Below, in pieces: positions 43,907 through 52,581 of a stretch of DNA of 64,000 bases. The stretch is from Pokkaliibacter plantistimulans (GTDB lineage Bacteria; Pseudomonadota; Gammaproteobacteria; Pseudomonadales; Balneatricaceae): NCBI RefSeq assembly GCF_003194385.1, contig NZ_LAPT01000055.1, positions 1-64,000 of the forward strand, in the 5' to 3' direction. The translations under genes were made by a program, and so were the position numbers. The number at the start of each line of letters is the position of its first letter. Position 1 is the first letter of the stretch. The notes below the pieces were generated by a model that was not told where the DNA came from, made no database searches, and worked only from the letters and a program-made list of their open reading frames with translations.

Positions 43907-44935
43907 ATGAAACTGACCAGAAAGTCACTGGATCAGGCCGTTGAACAGCAGATTATCAGTGCTGATCAGGCCGAGCGGTTATGGGGGTTCTGGCGTAGCC
44001 AGCATGCCAATACGCCGCAATTCGACTTTACCCATGTGCTGTATTATCTCGGCGGCATGATCGCCATCGGCGCCATGACGCTGTTTATGAACCTCGGCTG
44101 GGAGGAGTTCGGTGGCTGGGGGGTGTTCTTTATTTCGTTGCTGTATGCCGGAGTGGGCCTGTGGTTTTCCCGCCATTTTGCCGACAGGGGGCTGATGATA
44201 CCGGCGGGCATTTGCGCCACCTTCGCTGTTGCCCTGACGCCGCTGGCCATCTATGGCCTGCAGCAGGCACTGGGGGTCTGGCCTGATGACTCACCTTACC
44301 GCGATTACCATCGCTATATTCGCTGGCACTGGCTGTATATGGAGCTGGGAACGCTGGCGGTGGGGTGCATGGTGCTGTGGCGCTACCGTTATCCTTTTCT
44401 GGTGATGCCGATTGCCGTCACCCTCTGGTACATGTCCATGGACCTGACCACCATGCTTAACGGTGGGGACTATTCGTGGGAGCTGCGCAAGCTGGTGTCG
44501 CTTTATTGCGGTGCGCTGATGATCGGGCTGGCGCTGTGGGTGGATATCCGTTCACGCTTCAGTGCCGACTATGCGTTCTGGATCTACCTGTTTGGCGTGA
44601 TGGCATTTTGGGGCGGCATGACGCTGCAGCATTCCGACAGTGAACTGAACAAGTTTATTTACTGCTGTATCAACCTGCTGATGATCGTTGTCGGAGTGGT
44701 GCTGATGCGCCGGGTGTTTGTGGTCTTTGGGGCTATTGGTGCCTGTCTGTACCTGGGGCATCTGGCGCAGGATGTGTTTGAAGACAGCTGGCTGTTTCCC
44801 GTCGCCCTGACCGCCATCGGCCTGCTGGTGATCTACCTCGGTGTACTCTGGCAAACGCAGGAACAGGCGCTGACTCAGCGTGCCCGCCAGCTGTTACCGA
44901 CTGCCTTGCGGGAACTGCTGGAGCACCGTCAGTGA
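43907..44935 (+). CDS. DUF2157-like multi-pass membrane protein
   Basis: Encodes 342 aa from the ATG at 43907, with an AGGAG ribosome site; the much longer open frame has no support. A soluble N-terminus (LDQAVEQQIISADQAERLWGFW) is followed by about ten membrane segments from residue 40 on. This matches the DUF2157 pattern: a short helical domain, then many membrane helices. Its function is not known. Its stop overlaps the start of the next gene. Confidence 0.7.
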   Translation: MKLTRKSLDQAVEQQIISADQAERLWGFWRSQHANTPQFDFTHVLYYLGGMIAIGAMTLFMNLGWEEFGGWGVFFISLLYAGVGLWFSRHFADRGLMIPAGICATFAVALTPLAIYGLQQALGVWPDDSPYRDYHRYIRWHWLYMELGTLAVGCMVLWRYRYPFLVMPIAVTLWYMSMDLTTMLNGGDYSWELRKLVSLYCGALMIGLALWVDIRSRFSADYAFWIYLFGVMAFWGGMTLQHSDSELNKFIYCCINLLMIVVGVVLMRRVFVVFGAIGACLYLGHLAQDVFEDSWLFPVALTAIGLLVIYLGVLWQTQEQALTQRARQLLPTALRELLEHRQ

Positions 44936-45351
44936 TGGATATCTCAACCGCGCTGCGCCGGGGTGTTCATCGTTTTGTCGGCCTGGTGGTGATGGTGCCG
45001 AGCACGCTGATCGCCCTGTATCTGTCGATGACAGGGATTGGCTTTGAGCTGGGAGCCTATCAGCACCAGTCATCGCTGTATGCGGCGATGGCGGTACTGG
45101 TGGTCTTTGTAACGGGCTGGAGTGGCCTTTGTGCACTCTGGCTTTTGTACTTTTCCGTCAACCAGCAACGCCAGCTGCTCAAGCCGAAAACCGCAAGAAT
45201 CGGAATGGGCTTACTGCTGTTCAGTTGCATTGCACTGATGCTGCTGTCTGGCGGTAACGTGCGTGTGCGGATTCTGCTCCATGGCTGGCCACTCTGGGCC
45301 GTGGCCTACTTCTATCTTGCCCATCGTGAGCTGCTGGCCAGCAAACCATAG
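44935..45351 (+). CDS. Small membrane protein coupled to the DUF2157-like gene
   Basis: Encodes 138 aa; its ATG overlaps the stop of the gene before it (TGATG). Four hydrophobic segments are visible (residues about 14-34, 44-72, 86-104 and 112-128). No family was recognised. The tight coupling suggests it acts with the DUF2157-like protein. Confidence 0.65.
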   Translation: MDISTALRRGVHRFVGLVVMVPSTLIALYLSMTGIGFELGAYQHQSSLYAAMAVLVVFVTGWSGLCALWLLYFSVNQQRQLLKPKTARIGMGLLLFSCIALMLLSGGNVRVRILLHGWPLWAVAYFYLAHRELLASKP

Positions 45352-45395
45352 CGAGCTGCCATAGCAGGGAAAATTGTAGGAAAACTGGTATCAAA

Positions 45396-45413
45396 GTGTC
45401 ACAGCGCAGTCAT
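45396..45413 (+). promoter_or_regulatory. Pho-box-like site upstream of the PiT gene
   Basis: GTGTCAC-AGCG-CAGTCAT has the 7-4-7 direct-repeat layout of a PhoB site (consensus halves CTGTCAT). It matches 5 of 7 and 6 of 7 positions, and lies about 57-74 bp upstream of the PiT start. It could place the gene under phosphate control. Confidence 0.4.
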
Positions 45414-45469
45414 CCGCCCTTCGTACGCTCAGGTCTCCACATGACTTGGCACAGAGGATGGATAGTCAG

Positions 45470-47077
45470 ATGGCACATATGGAAAACACATCGGGTGCTA
45501 TGCCATCAGGAGGGGTGGGCGGGATCTCTCGTATCAGCTGGTTCTTCGCCGCGCTGTTTCTGATCACCACCCTGTATTTTCTCAACTGGGGCCTGGGTTA
45601 TACCCAGCACAACGCTCCCCTGATCTTCGTTCTTGCCTGCCTGTTCGGGCTGTTCATGGCGTTCAATATTGGCGGCAACGATGTCGCCAACTCCTTTGGT
45701 ACCAGCGTCGGTGCCGGCACGCTCAGCATCAAACAGGCGCTGGTGATTGCGGCCATTTTCGAGGTCAGCGGCGCGATGATTGCCGGTGGTGAAGTCACCA
45801 AGACCATTCGTGACGGTATCGTCGATCTGTCACGGATGACCATCGCCCCCATGCAGTTTGTCTACATCATGATGTCGGCCTTGCTGGCCGCGGCACTGTG
45901 GCTGCTGTTTGCCACCAAAAAGGGCTACCCGGTTTCCACGACCCATTCCATCGTCGGCGGTATCGTCGGCAGCTCCATTACGCTGGGGATTCTGCTGAGC
46001 GGCACTGACTCGGCGCTGGCCTTGGTGCAGTGGGGCAAGATCGGCACGATTGCCCTGTCCTGGGTGATCTCACCGGTGCTGGGCGGCGCAGTGGCCTACG
46101 CGCTGTTCTACCTGATCAAGAAGCACATTCTCAACTACAACGACGATGCTGACCGGCAGCTGAAAAATATCAAACTGCAGAAGAAAGAGCTGAAGAAGGA
46201 GCACAAGAAAGCCTTCGAGCGCATGAGCGAGATTCAGCAGATTGCCTACACCTCGGCCATGGCGCGTGATGCCCATGCACGGGAAGACGATGACTTCGAC
46301 CCGGCCGAGTTTGAGACGGACTACTACCGCAAGCAGCATGAGCTGGAAAGCCAGAAAGGCGATGTGCGTGCCAATCAGGCGCTGGAAATGTACGTCCCTG
46401 CGGTGGCCGCGCTGGGGGTGATGATCATCTCTGCCATGCTGATCTTCAAAGGCCTGAAGAACATGCATCTGGGCCTGTCGACCATCGACAACGTGCTGAT
46501 CATGCTGATGGTCGCGGCAGCAGTGTGGATGGTGGTGTATATCTTTACCCGCACCCTGAAGGGCAAGTCGCTGGATACTTCTACCTTCCTGCTGTTCAGC
46601 TGGATGCAGGTGTTTACCGCCTCGGGCTTTGCGTTCAGCCACGGTGCCAATGATATCGCCAACGCTATCGGCCCCTTTGCTGCCATCATGGATGTGCTGC
46701 GTACCGGCGAAGTCGGCTCACAGGCAGCGGTCCCTCCTGCGGCGATGCTGACGTTCGGTGTCGCACTGATTGTCGGGCTCTGGTTTATCGGTAAGGAAGT
46801 GATCGCCACCGTTGGTCATAACCTGACCAAGATGCATCCCGCATCAGGCTTCTCGGCGGAGCTGGGGGCGGCCATTGTGGTGCTGCTGGCGTCCACCTTC
46901 GGCATTCCGGTATCCAGCACTCATATCCTGATCGGTGCCGTACTGGGTATTGGTCTGGTCAATCACCAGACCAACTGGGGCATGATGAAACCTATCGCTC
47001 TGGCCTGGATCATCACCCTGCCTGCAGCAGCGATACTCAGCGCCGTTATTTTTCTGGGGCTGCAGGCCGCGTTTTAA
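45470..47077 (+). CDS. PiT-family inorganic phosphate transporter
   Basis: Encodes about 535 aa. Starts at 45458, 45470 and 45479 are all possible; 45470 leaves the best spacing to GAGGA. The inverted PiT repeats are clear: [20 protein letters not shown] in the first half and [17 protein letters not shown] in the second, with [12 protein letters not shown] and [15 protein letters not shown] charged cytoplasmic loop of about 110 residues ([20 protein letters not shown] onward) joins the halves. It imports phosphate, probably as a metal-phosphate complex, with protons or sodium. A terminator follows. Confidence 0.9.
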   Translation: MAHMENTSGAMPSGGVGGISRISWFFAALFLITTLYFLNWGLGYTQHNAPLIFVLACLFGLFMAFNIGGNDVANSFGTSVGAGTLSIKQALVIAAIFEVSGAMIAGGEVTKTIRDGIVDLSRMTIAPMQFVYIMMSALLAAALWLLFATKKGYPVSTTHSIVGGIVGSSITLGILLSGTDSALALVQWGKIGTIALSWVISPVLGGAVAYALFYLIKKHILNYNDDADRQLKNIKLQKKELKKEHKKAFERMSEIQQIAYTSAMARDAHAREDDDFDPAEFETDYYRKQHELESQKGDVRANQALEMYVPAVAALGVMIISAMLIFKGLKNMHLGLSTIDNVLIMLMVAAAVWMVVYIFTRTLKGKSLDTSTFLLFSWMQVFTASGFAFSHGANDIANAIGPFAAIMDVLRTGEVGSQAAVPPAAMLTFGVALIVGLWFIGKEVIATVGHNLTKMHPASGFSAELGAAIVVLLASTFGIPVSSTHILIGAVLGIGLVNHQTNWGMMKPIALAWIITLPAAAILSAVIFLGLQAAF

Positions 47078-47154
47078 CCGGTACACAACAACGTTTTAAC
47101 GGTTACACATAAACTGTTAATGGGTGAAAAACTGTTAATGGGTACATAAAAACC

Positions 47155-47180
47155 AAGGGCCGGATAATTCGGCCCTTAGT
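47155..47180. terminator. Bidirectional terminator between PiT and glutathione peroxidase genes
   Basis: AAGGGCCG and CGGCCCTT form an 8-bp stem with a 7-nt loop; T-rich tracts lie on both sides (AGTTTATT on plus, GGTTTTTATG on minus). Before it, the motif AAACTGTTAATGGGT occurs twice (47110-47148). Confidence 0.8.
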
Positions 47181-47204
47181 TTATTCAGCAAGGCTGATCA
47201 GGGA

Positions 47205-47750
47205 TCACGCCTTGGCCAGCTCAGCCTCGACCGCCTCAGAGATGGCGGCGGAATCCGGGGTGATACCGGGTGCCAGACGGGCCGCGATCTGGCCATCACG
47301 GCCAATTACGAACTTCTCGAAATTCCACACCACTTCAGGGGCCGCAGTCGGCTCGATCTGATAACCGCGCAGCATGGTTTCCATGGCTTCACGCTGGACA
47401 GTGGTGGGTTCAGCGCTGGTCAGATGGGCATACAGCGGATGCTTGTCTGCCCCCGTCACTACGATCTTGCTGAACATGGGAAAGGTTACATCGTAGGTGG
47501 AAGTGCAGAACTGCTGGATTTCCTCGTCAGTGCCCGGCTCCTGTCCCTTGAAGTCATTGGCGGGGAAGCCCAGCACCTCAAAACCGCGTTCCTGATAGGT
47601 CTTGTAGAGCTTCTCCAGCCCTTCGTACTGTTTGGTCAGGCCACACTTGGAGGCCACATTCACCACCAGCAGCACTTTGCCTTTGTAGCTTTCCAGCGTT
47701 GTTGCTTCACCTTTGATGGTGTTGACCGGGATAGTGTAGAAATCGGACAT
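47205..47750 (-). CDS. Glutathione peroxidase (Cys-type)
   Basis: Encodes 181 aa with an AAGGAAAC ribosome site. VNVASKCGLTKQYEGLEKL has the peroxidatic Cys36 in place of selenocysteine. GFPANDFKGQEPGT is the second motif, where many family members have NQF rather than NDF. VVWNFEKFVIGRDG supplies the conserved Trp-Asn pair. It reduces peroxides with thiols, probably thioredoxin as in most bacterial members. Confidence 0.9.
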   Translation of the reverse strand: MSDFYTIPVNTIKGEATTLESYKGKVLLVVNVASKCGLTKQYEGLEKLYKTYQERGFEVLGFPANDFKGQEPGTDEEIQQFCTSTYDVTFPMFSKIVVTGADKHPLYAHLTSAEPTTVQREAMETMLRGYQIEPTAAPEVVWNFEKFVIGRDGQIAARLAPGITPDSAAISEAVEAELAKA

Positions 47751-47942
47751 GAGGTTTCCTTAGGGTTCGTTTGGTCTTGAGAAAGCCGTTACTCGGGGTC
47801 AGCAACCAGAGCGCTGATCAGCTCTCCATATTGCTGCTGCAGGGGGAGATCAAGCCTTATCCAAGGTTGTTTGTCATGTCATAAGAGTGTTTCAGCACTA
47901 CGAATATTTGTACTCTGTGACTTTCGCCTGGCACTTGAGTGA

Positions 47943-47957
47943 ACTGCACTTTGCAGT
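47943..47957. promoter_or_regulatory. ACTGCA-CTT-TGCAGT dyad upstream of mdcR
   Basis: This perfect 6-bp-arm dyad is 30 bp upstream of the LysR-type start. It may be an autoregulatory site or an mRNA leader hairpin. Confidence 0.35.
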
Positions 47958-47986
47958 AGGCCACCATAAAAACAACAGGAACCCTC

Positions 47987-48916
47987 ATGCTCGATGACGC
48001 TATCACCCTGAAAAAGCTGGAAGTCTTTCTAACCTTTATGCAGACCGGCACGTTGGCGGAGGCAGCATCGGCGCTGGGGATGAGCACCGTTAGTATCCAT
48101 CGTGCCATTCACTCGCTGGAGGAAGGGCTGAAGTGTCCGCTGTTCCGGCAGGAAGGGCGCCTGCTGACACCGCTGCCCAGTGCCCGGGTGCTGGAGGAGC
48201 AGGGGCGACAGGTGCTGGCTGCGCTGGAAGAAGCCGTCAAGGCGACCCGCGAGACAGCAGGTATCCACTCCAATCAGTTCAAACTGGGAGCGCTGTATTC
48301 CCTGACGCTGGCGACGGTGCCCAAGCTGATTGCCGGCCTCAAGTTACGCAAGGGCGATCTCAATATCGAGCTGACCCTCGATTCCAATCAGGTGCTGTTC
48401 CGTAAACTGCGTTCACTGGAGCTGGATGCCATTCTGGTGTCGCTGGACCGTGATTTCAGCGAGCCGGACTGTCTGGCGCTGCCGCTATTCAGTGATGACA
48501 TCTTTCTCGCTGCGCCGCTGGGATCACCCTATGCCGACAGTCAGGAGGTGGGGCTGCCCGAGCTGAAAGATGCCACCTTCGTCACCCTGACGCAGGGGTT
48601 TGCCACCTACACCGACAGCTTTCGTGCCTTTGAGCGGGCCGGGTTTACTCCCAATGTGGTCATGCAGGTCAGTGATATTTTCTCGCTGATCAGCATGGTC
48701 AGCGCCGGGATGGGTTATGCCCTGTTACCGGGGCGCGTAGAGGCGGTGTTTGAAAACAAGATTCAGCTGATTCCCCTCAAGGACCCGTGCCGGATGCAGC
48801 AGCATATTGCCATGGTGTGTCTGGCCAGCCGTGAGCGCGATCCGCGTATCCTGCACTGTATCGCCGAGTGTCGGGCTTATGCCCGGCAGTATCTGCAGGA
48901 GAAGCAGGGTGTGTAG
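47987..48916 (+). CDS. mdcR: LysR-family malonate regulator (MdcR-type)
   Basis: Encodes 309 aa. The winged helix LKKLEVFLTFMQTGTLAEAASAL, then STVSIHRAIHSLEEGLKCPLF, and the following GALYSLTLATVPKLIAGLKLRKGDL segment match what I recall of MdcR, the activator of malonate genes. It converges on the minus-strand mdc/mad genes, with one acetyltransferase gene between. It probably senses malonate and activates mdcA onward. Confidence 0.78.
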   Translation: MLDDAITLKKLEVFLTFMQTGTLAEAASALGMSTVSIHRAIHSLEEGLKCPLFRQEGRLLTPLPSARVLEEQGRQVLAALEEAVKATRETAGIHSNQFKLGALYSLTLATVPKLIAGLKLRKGDLNIELTLDSNQVLFRKLRSLELDAILVSLDRDFSEPDCLALPLFSDDIFLAAPLGSPYADSQEVGLPELKDATFVTLTQGFATYTDSFRAFERAGFTPNVVMQVSDIFSLISMVSAGMGYALLPGRVEAVFENKIQLIPLKDPCRMQQHIAMVCLASRERDPRILHCIAECRAYARQYLQEKQGV

Positions 48917-48996
48917 GCCATCCTTTTCGGCTATTGATAGAAGCGCGGTGGCCAACAGTGGCTGCCTGACTTTCCCACTGGTAATGGAATCCCATC

Positions 48997-49455
48997 ATGC
49001 ATGTTGCGCTCGAATCCCCTAATCAACCCGATGTTATCGCCCTGATCAGCGAGCTGGATGCCTATCAGGACACGCTCTACCCGCCCGAAGCACGCTACGC
49101 CCTTGATCTCTCCTCCCTGCAGCAGCCCAACGTGATATTCGCCGTGGCACGCAATGATGAAGGTGCGGCGCTTGGTTGTGGTGCGGTGGTGTTGCAACAG
49201 GGCTTCGGCGAAATCAAACGGATGTATGTCCGTTCCGCCGTAAGGGGGCAGGGCACGGCGCGGCAGATTATCGAAACGCTGGAAGCAGCCGCGCTGGATC
49301 GTGACTGCACCTTGCTGATGCTGGAGACCGGTCCGTATCAGACCGAAGCGTTGGCGTTTTACAGCAGGCAGGGGTATGCACGCTGTGCGCCCTTTGGGGA
49401 TTATCCTGATCATCCGTTGAGTGTTTTTATGCAGCGTTTGTTGGTAAAGCAGTGA
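48997..49455 (+). CDS. GNAT-family N-acetyltransferase
   Basis: Encodes 152 aa. The acetyl-CoA loop is VRSAVRGQGTARQIIETLE (the R/Q-x-x-G-x-A form), after GEIKRMYV; the last strand has EALAFYSRQGYARCAPFGDYP. It resembles YiiD/PaiA-like acetyltransferases acting on small amines. Its link to malonate use is only positional. A terminator follows. Confidence 0.82.
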   Translation: MHVALESPNQPDVIALISELDAYQDTLYPPEARYALDLSSLQQPNVIFAVARNDEGAALGCGAVVLQQGFGEIKRMYVRSAVRGQGTARQIIETLEAAALDRDCTLLMLETGPYQTEALAFYSRQGYARCAPFGDYPDHPLSVFMQRLLVKQ

Positions 49456-49480
49456 TCCACACTCACTTCCACTCTTACCA

Positions 49481-49505
49481 AAAAGCCCCGTCCTCAGGAC
49501 GGGGC
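49481..49505 (-). terminator. Terminator of the mdc-mad operon
   Basis: GCCCCGTCC-TCA-GGACGGGGC is a perfect 9-bp stem followed by TTTTT on the minus strand, 22 bp beyond the madM stop. Confidence 0.9.
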
Positions 49506-49526
49506 AAACGCTATGACGCGGGTAAA

Positions 49527-50291
49527 TCAGGCGGCAATGCCGCGGACGATAAAGAACAGGAGTGACGGGCCAAGCAGGCAGCCAAGGGCGGTGTAGAACG
49601 CCGCGGTGAGGCAGCCGTAAGGCACCAGTTTGGGATCGGTGGCGGCAAGGCCTGCGGCGACACCGCTGGACGTGCCCATCAGGCCGCCGAAGATAACAGC
49701 GGTACGCGGGTTGTTAAGGCCGATATAGGGCGCAACAAAGGGCGTGGCGATCATCACCAGAATGGCTTTGACCAGACCGGCTGCGATGGAGAGCGCCATC
49801 ACCTCGGAGCTGGCACCAATGGCCGCCCCCGTGACCGGGCCGACGATGTAGGTCACGGCACCTGCGCCGATGGTGGTCAGGCTGACCGCATCGGTATAGC
49901 CAAAGGCCAGCGCCACCACCACACCGGCGACGAACGAGGAGCCAATCCCGAACAGCAGGGAAATCACGCCGGGCACACCTGCGCGTTTCAGCTCATCGAT
50001 GTTCACCCCGAAGGCCGTGGCGACAATGGCGAAATCGCGCAGCATCGCACCCCCCATCAGACCAATGCCGGACAGCACGGAAATATCCACCAGCCCCTTC
50101 TTACCGCCGGTAAACAGGCCACCGAAGTAGGCCAGCAGCAAGCCAAGAAAAATAGCGATGGCGGAGCCGTGCAGGCGGCCTTGGGTAAAGCGTTGGGAAA
50201 TCCAGTAGGACAGCCACATGGTGGCACCGATCACGGCAAAGCCACTGACCAGACCGTAACTGCTGATGACTTTTTGCAGAGCTTCGTACAT
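49527..50291 (-). CDS. madM: Malonate transporter subunit MadM
   Basis: Encodes 254 aa with about seven or eight membrane segments. LFTGGKKGLVDISVLSGIGLMGGAML and GLMGTSSGVAAGLAATDPKLVPYG are characteristic of MadM. Together with MadL it imports malonate with sodium or protons. It lies 9 bp after madL and is last in the operon. Confidence 0.88.
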   Translation of the reverse strand: MYEALQKVISSYGLVSGFAVIGATMWLSYWISQRFTQGRLHGSAIAIFLGLLLAYFGGLFTGGKKGLVDISVLSGIGLMGGAMLRDFAIVATAFGVNIDELKRAGVPGVISLLFGIGSSFVAGVVVALAFGYTDAVSLTTIGAGAVTYIVGPVTGAAIGASSEVMALSIAAGLVKAILVMIATPFVAPYIGLNNPRTAVIFGGLMGTSSGVAAGLAATDPKLVPYGCLTAAFYTALGCLLGPSLLFFIVRGIAA

Positions 50292-50300
50292 GGCGGCACC

Positions 50301-50705
50301 TTAGGCTTGAGAAGTGGCAGATTCGGCTTTGACGCTGTTAGCGGTGGCGACGGGCTTTCCCATTTTGTCGAGCAGTGGTACCAGCGCGAACCCCGCAATC
50401 ACGGCCACCACCCCGGCGGTAATGGCCATCGGGCCGCCGCTCAGTGCGCCGTACACATTTTGCTGGGCGGCCATGGCGACCACCACGGGGATATACACCG
50501 CGCTCCAGAACTCGATGCCCTGTTCCGTCTTGGGGTTCATCAAACCGCGCTTTTGCAGATAGGTGCCGGCAAAGATCAGCAGGATCATGGCGATCCCGAC
50601 GCCGCCGACGTTGGCCGGTACGCCGATGGCAATACCGAGTAGTTGACCGATATAGATACCCGCCAGGGTACAGATGGACAGTAGTGCGACTCCGTAAATG
50701 ATCAT
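50301..50705 (-). CDS. madL: Malonate transporter subunit MadL
   Basis: Encodes 134 aa with four membrane segments and the MadL hallmark GVPANVGGVGIAMILLI. It is the small partner of MadM. It lies about 200 bp downstream of mdcH, in a gap with short repeats, so it may have its own promoter as well as readthrough from mdc. Confidence 0.88.
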   Translation of the reverse strand: MIIYGVALLSICTLAGIYIGQLLGIAIGVPANVGGVGIAMILLIFAGTYLQKRGLMNPKTEQGIEFWSAVYIPVVVAMAAQQNVYGALSGGPMAITAGVVAVIAGFALVPLLDKMGKPVATANSVKAESATSQA

Positions 50706-50860
50706 GGTGTGTCTCCAGCTTGGCTATTGTTTTTATTGCCTGTTAGAACGCGTTTACGGTCTTGCTTTACCTTTTCAGATTAAAAAGGCGGTACTGCAGT
50801 TTTCGTTGCTTTGTGGTCCTCATCGTCAGGGGGAGGCTATCCCGCTCATACCCGTACATC

Positions 50861-50919
50861 TCAGTGCTCTTTGGTTCTTTTCAGTGCTCTTCAGTTCTCT
50901 TCTGCTCGTCTTCAGTTCT
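50861..50919. repeat. 10-bp-period repeat at the mdcH 3' end
   Basis: TCAGTGCTCT, TTGGTTCTTT, TCAGTGCTCT, TCAGTTCTCT and two further related decamers run head to tail. They cover the last codons of mdcH and the start of the gap before madL. There is no known function. Confidence 0.6.
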
Positions 50920-51817
50920 CCGCCCGAAAGCCGTGCTGGCTGCTGACAGCAAGGCACTGACCCTGTGGCAGCAGACGCCTGAACAGGCTGGTCAGCGTGG
51001 CGCCCGGCGGCATTTCCAGCACCCGTTCGATGCCACGTTCCACCAGCATCTGGCTGGCAGCATGCCACCTTACCTGCCGGGCCATATTCCAGGCCAGATC
51101 ATCAGCGATGTCCTCCGCCTTGCGGATAACTCTGGCCCGTGCCGCGCTGATATAGGCGCAGCGCGGCGGGCTGAATTCGACGCTGGCCACGGCATGTTGC
51201 AACGCTGCTGCAGGCTCCTGCAGCAGCGGGCAGTGAGATGGCACACTGACTTCCAGCAGGCGGGCGGCGCAGCTTTCCTGCTGCTGTACCAGTGTTGCCG
51301 CGGCCTGCAGGGCGTCAGAGCGACCGGCCAGTACCCACTGGTTCCCTGCATTCAGATTGGCCAGCCAGACGGGCTGCTGCTGTGCCTGCAGTTGCGCCAC
51401 ACTGCGTTCGACACAATCCAGACTGGCACCGACCAGTGCCAGCATGCCGTACCCCTGTGGAAAGGCCTGCTGCATCAGCTCGCCGCGCAGGCGGACCAGC
51501 CTGATCGCATCGGCAAAACTCAGGCTGTCAGCGATGACGGCTGCAGCATAGGCGCCAATGGACAAGCCCATCACGTAATCGGCCGTGATGTCCTGATGAC
51601 GCAGCCAGCGCGCCCAGGCCACCCCGCTGATCAGCAGTGCCAGTTGCACATTACGGCTGTGCAGCAGTGCTTCAGCGCTGTCCAGATCGCTGAGAGGCTG
51701 CGCCAGCAGGCTTTCTGCCTCCTCCTGCACCTGATGAAACACCCCATGATCCGGCCAGCCCTGCAGCATGCCCGGTTGCTGTGCACCCTGACCGGGGAAG
51801 GTGAACGCCGTCAGCAT
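50912..51817 (-). CDS. mdcH: Malonate decarboxylase epsilon subunit (malonyl-CoA:ACP transacylase)
   Basis: Encodes 301 aa from the ATG at 51817; the longer frame into mdcG is not used. FTFPGQGAQQPGML and GLSIGAYAAAVIADSLSF give the oxyanion loop and the nucleophile Ser (GLSIG, like GHSxGE of FabD). It loads malonyl groups onto the MdcC prosthetic group to start the cycle. It overlaps mdcG by 7 bp. Confidence 0.88.
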   Translation of the reverse strand: MLTAFTFPGQGAQQPGMLQGWPDHGVFHQVQEEAESLLAQPLSDLDSAEALLHSRNVQLALLISGVAWARWLRHQDITADYVMGLSIGAYAAAVIADSLSFADAIRLVRLRGELMQQAFPQGYGMLALVGASLDCVERSVAQLQAQQQPVWLANLNAGNQWVLAGRSDALQAAATLVQQQESCAARLLEVSVPSHCPLLQEPAAALQHAVASVEFSPPRCAYISAARARVIRKAEDIADDLAWNMARQVRWHAASQMLVERGIERVLEMPPGATLTSLFRRLLPQGQCLAVSSQHGFRAEN

Positions 51818-52581
51818 GGGCTTGTCTCTGCGGGCGTTGCCGATTCGGCCGGGCAGGCGTGTGGCCTTGCCTGCCAGGGATCGGTCACCAGCTGCGGGCC
51901 AGCATTGCTCTTGAGCAAAATGCCTTGGCGCAATACCGGGCCCGGCCGGTTGTCGCTTTGCGCTGCCCACTCCGCCAGAGCGACGGCGCCCAGTGGCGTT
52001 TCCAGCTGAATATCCACCCGGCACAGTGGCGACAGGCCGAGCAGCTGCGACTGCCATTCTTGCGCCAGTGCCGGGCTGATGTGCGAAGGCGTGCGGATCA
52101 GCAGATCCAGATCACTGTCGTCATGCAGCAGTGGCTGTCCGCTGGCCAGTTCATAACCGAGACTGCCGGTAATGCCCCAGCGCAGGCCAAGCTCAGCCGC
52201 CCGCCCGGCAAGCTGATCGAGCATGCGCAATACCGGATGCGTCAGGCGCAGCGGGTGTCGGCACCAGCGCTGTTCGCTCACCAGCTGCTCCGGTGTCAGG
52301 CGCTCCAGCACTGCCGCACGCGGCAGGTAAGCGGCATAACGTTCAGCTTTGCTGGCACCTCGTACTCCGACGGGCAGCAGGTTGGCCGACGGAGGCTGGT
52401 CCCGGCGGATCACCACCGGACCCTGCACCTGTGCCAGCCACGCAGGAAGAGGGGTGATGCTTTCTGCTCCCGGCTGGGGGGCGGGCAGTAGTGCCGAGCG
52501 CGCCGCCCACAGCAGGTCATGCGCGGTCCAGTCACTCTCCTGCGCTGTGCCGGGCTGCCCAGCGGAGACGGCACGCTGCAT
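51811..52581 (-). CDS. mdcG: Phosphoribosyl-dephospho-CoA transferase
   Basis: Encodes 256 aa from the ATG at 52581, which overlaps the stop of the gene before it (TGATG). WGITGSLGYELASG and HDDSDLDLLIR form the nucleotidyltransferase metal site. MdcG attaches the 2'-(5''-triphosphoribosyl)-3'-dephospho-CoA group to the MdcC serine. mdcH follows with a 7-bp overlap. Confidence 0.87.
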   Translation of the reverse strand: MQRAVSAGQPGTAQESDWTAHDLLWAARSALLPAPQPGAESITPLPAWLAQVQGPVVIRRDQPPSANLLPVGVRGASKAERYAAYLPRAAVLERLTPEQLVSEQRWCRHPLRLTHPVLRMLDQLAGRAAELGLRWGITGSLGYELASGQPLLHDDSDLDLLIRTPSHISPALAQEWQSQLLGLSPLCRVDIQLETPLGAVALAEWAAQSDNRPGPVLRQGILLKSNAGPQLVTDPWQARPHACPAESATPAETSPC

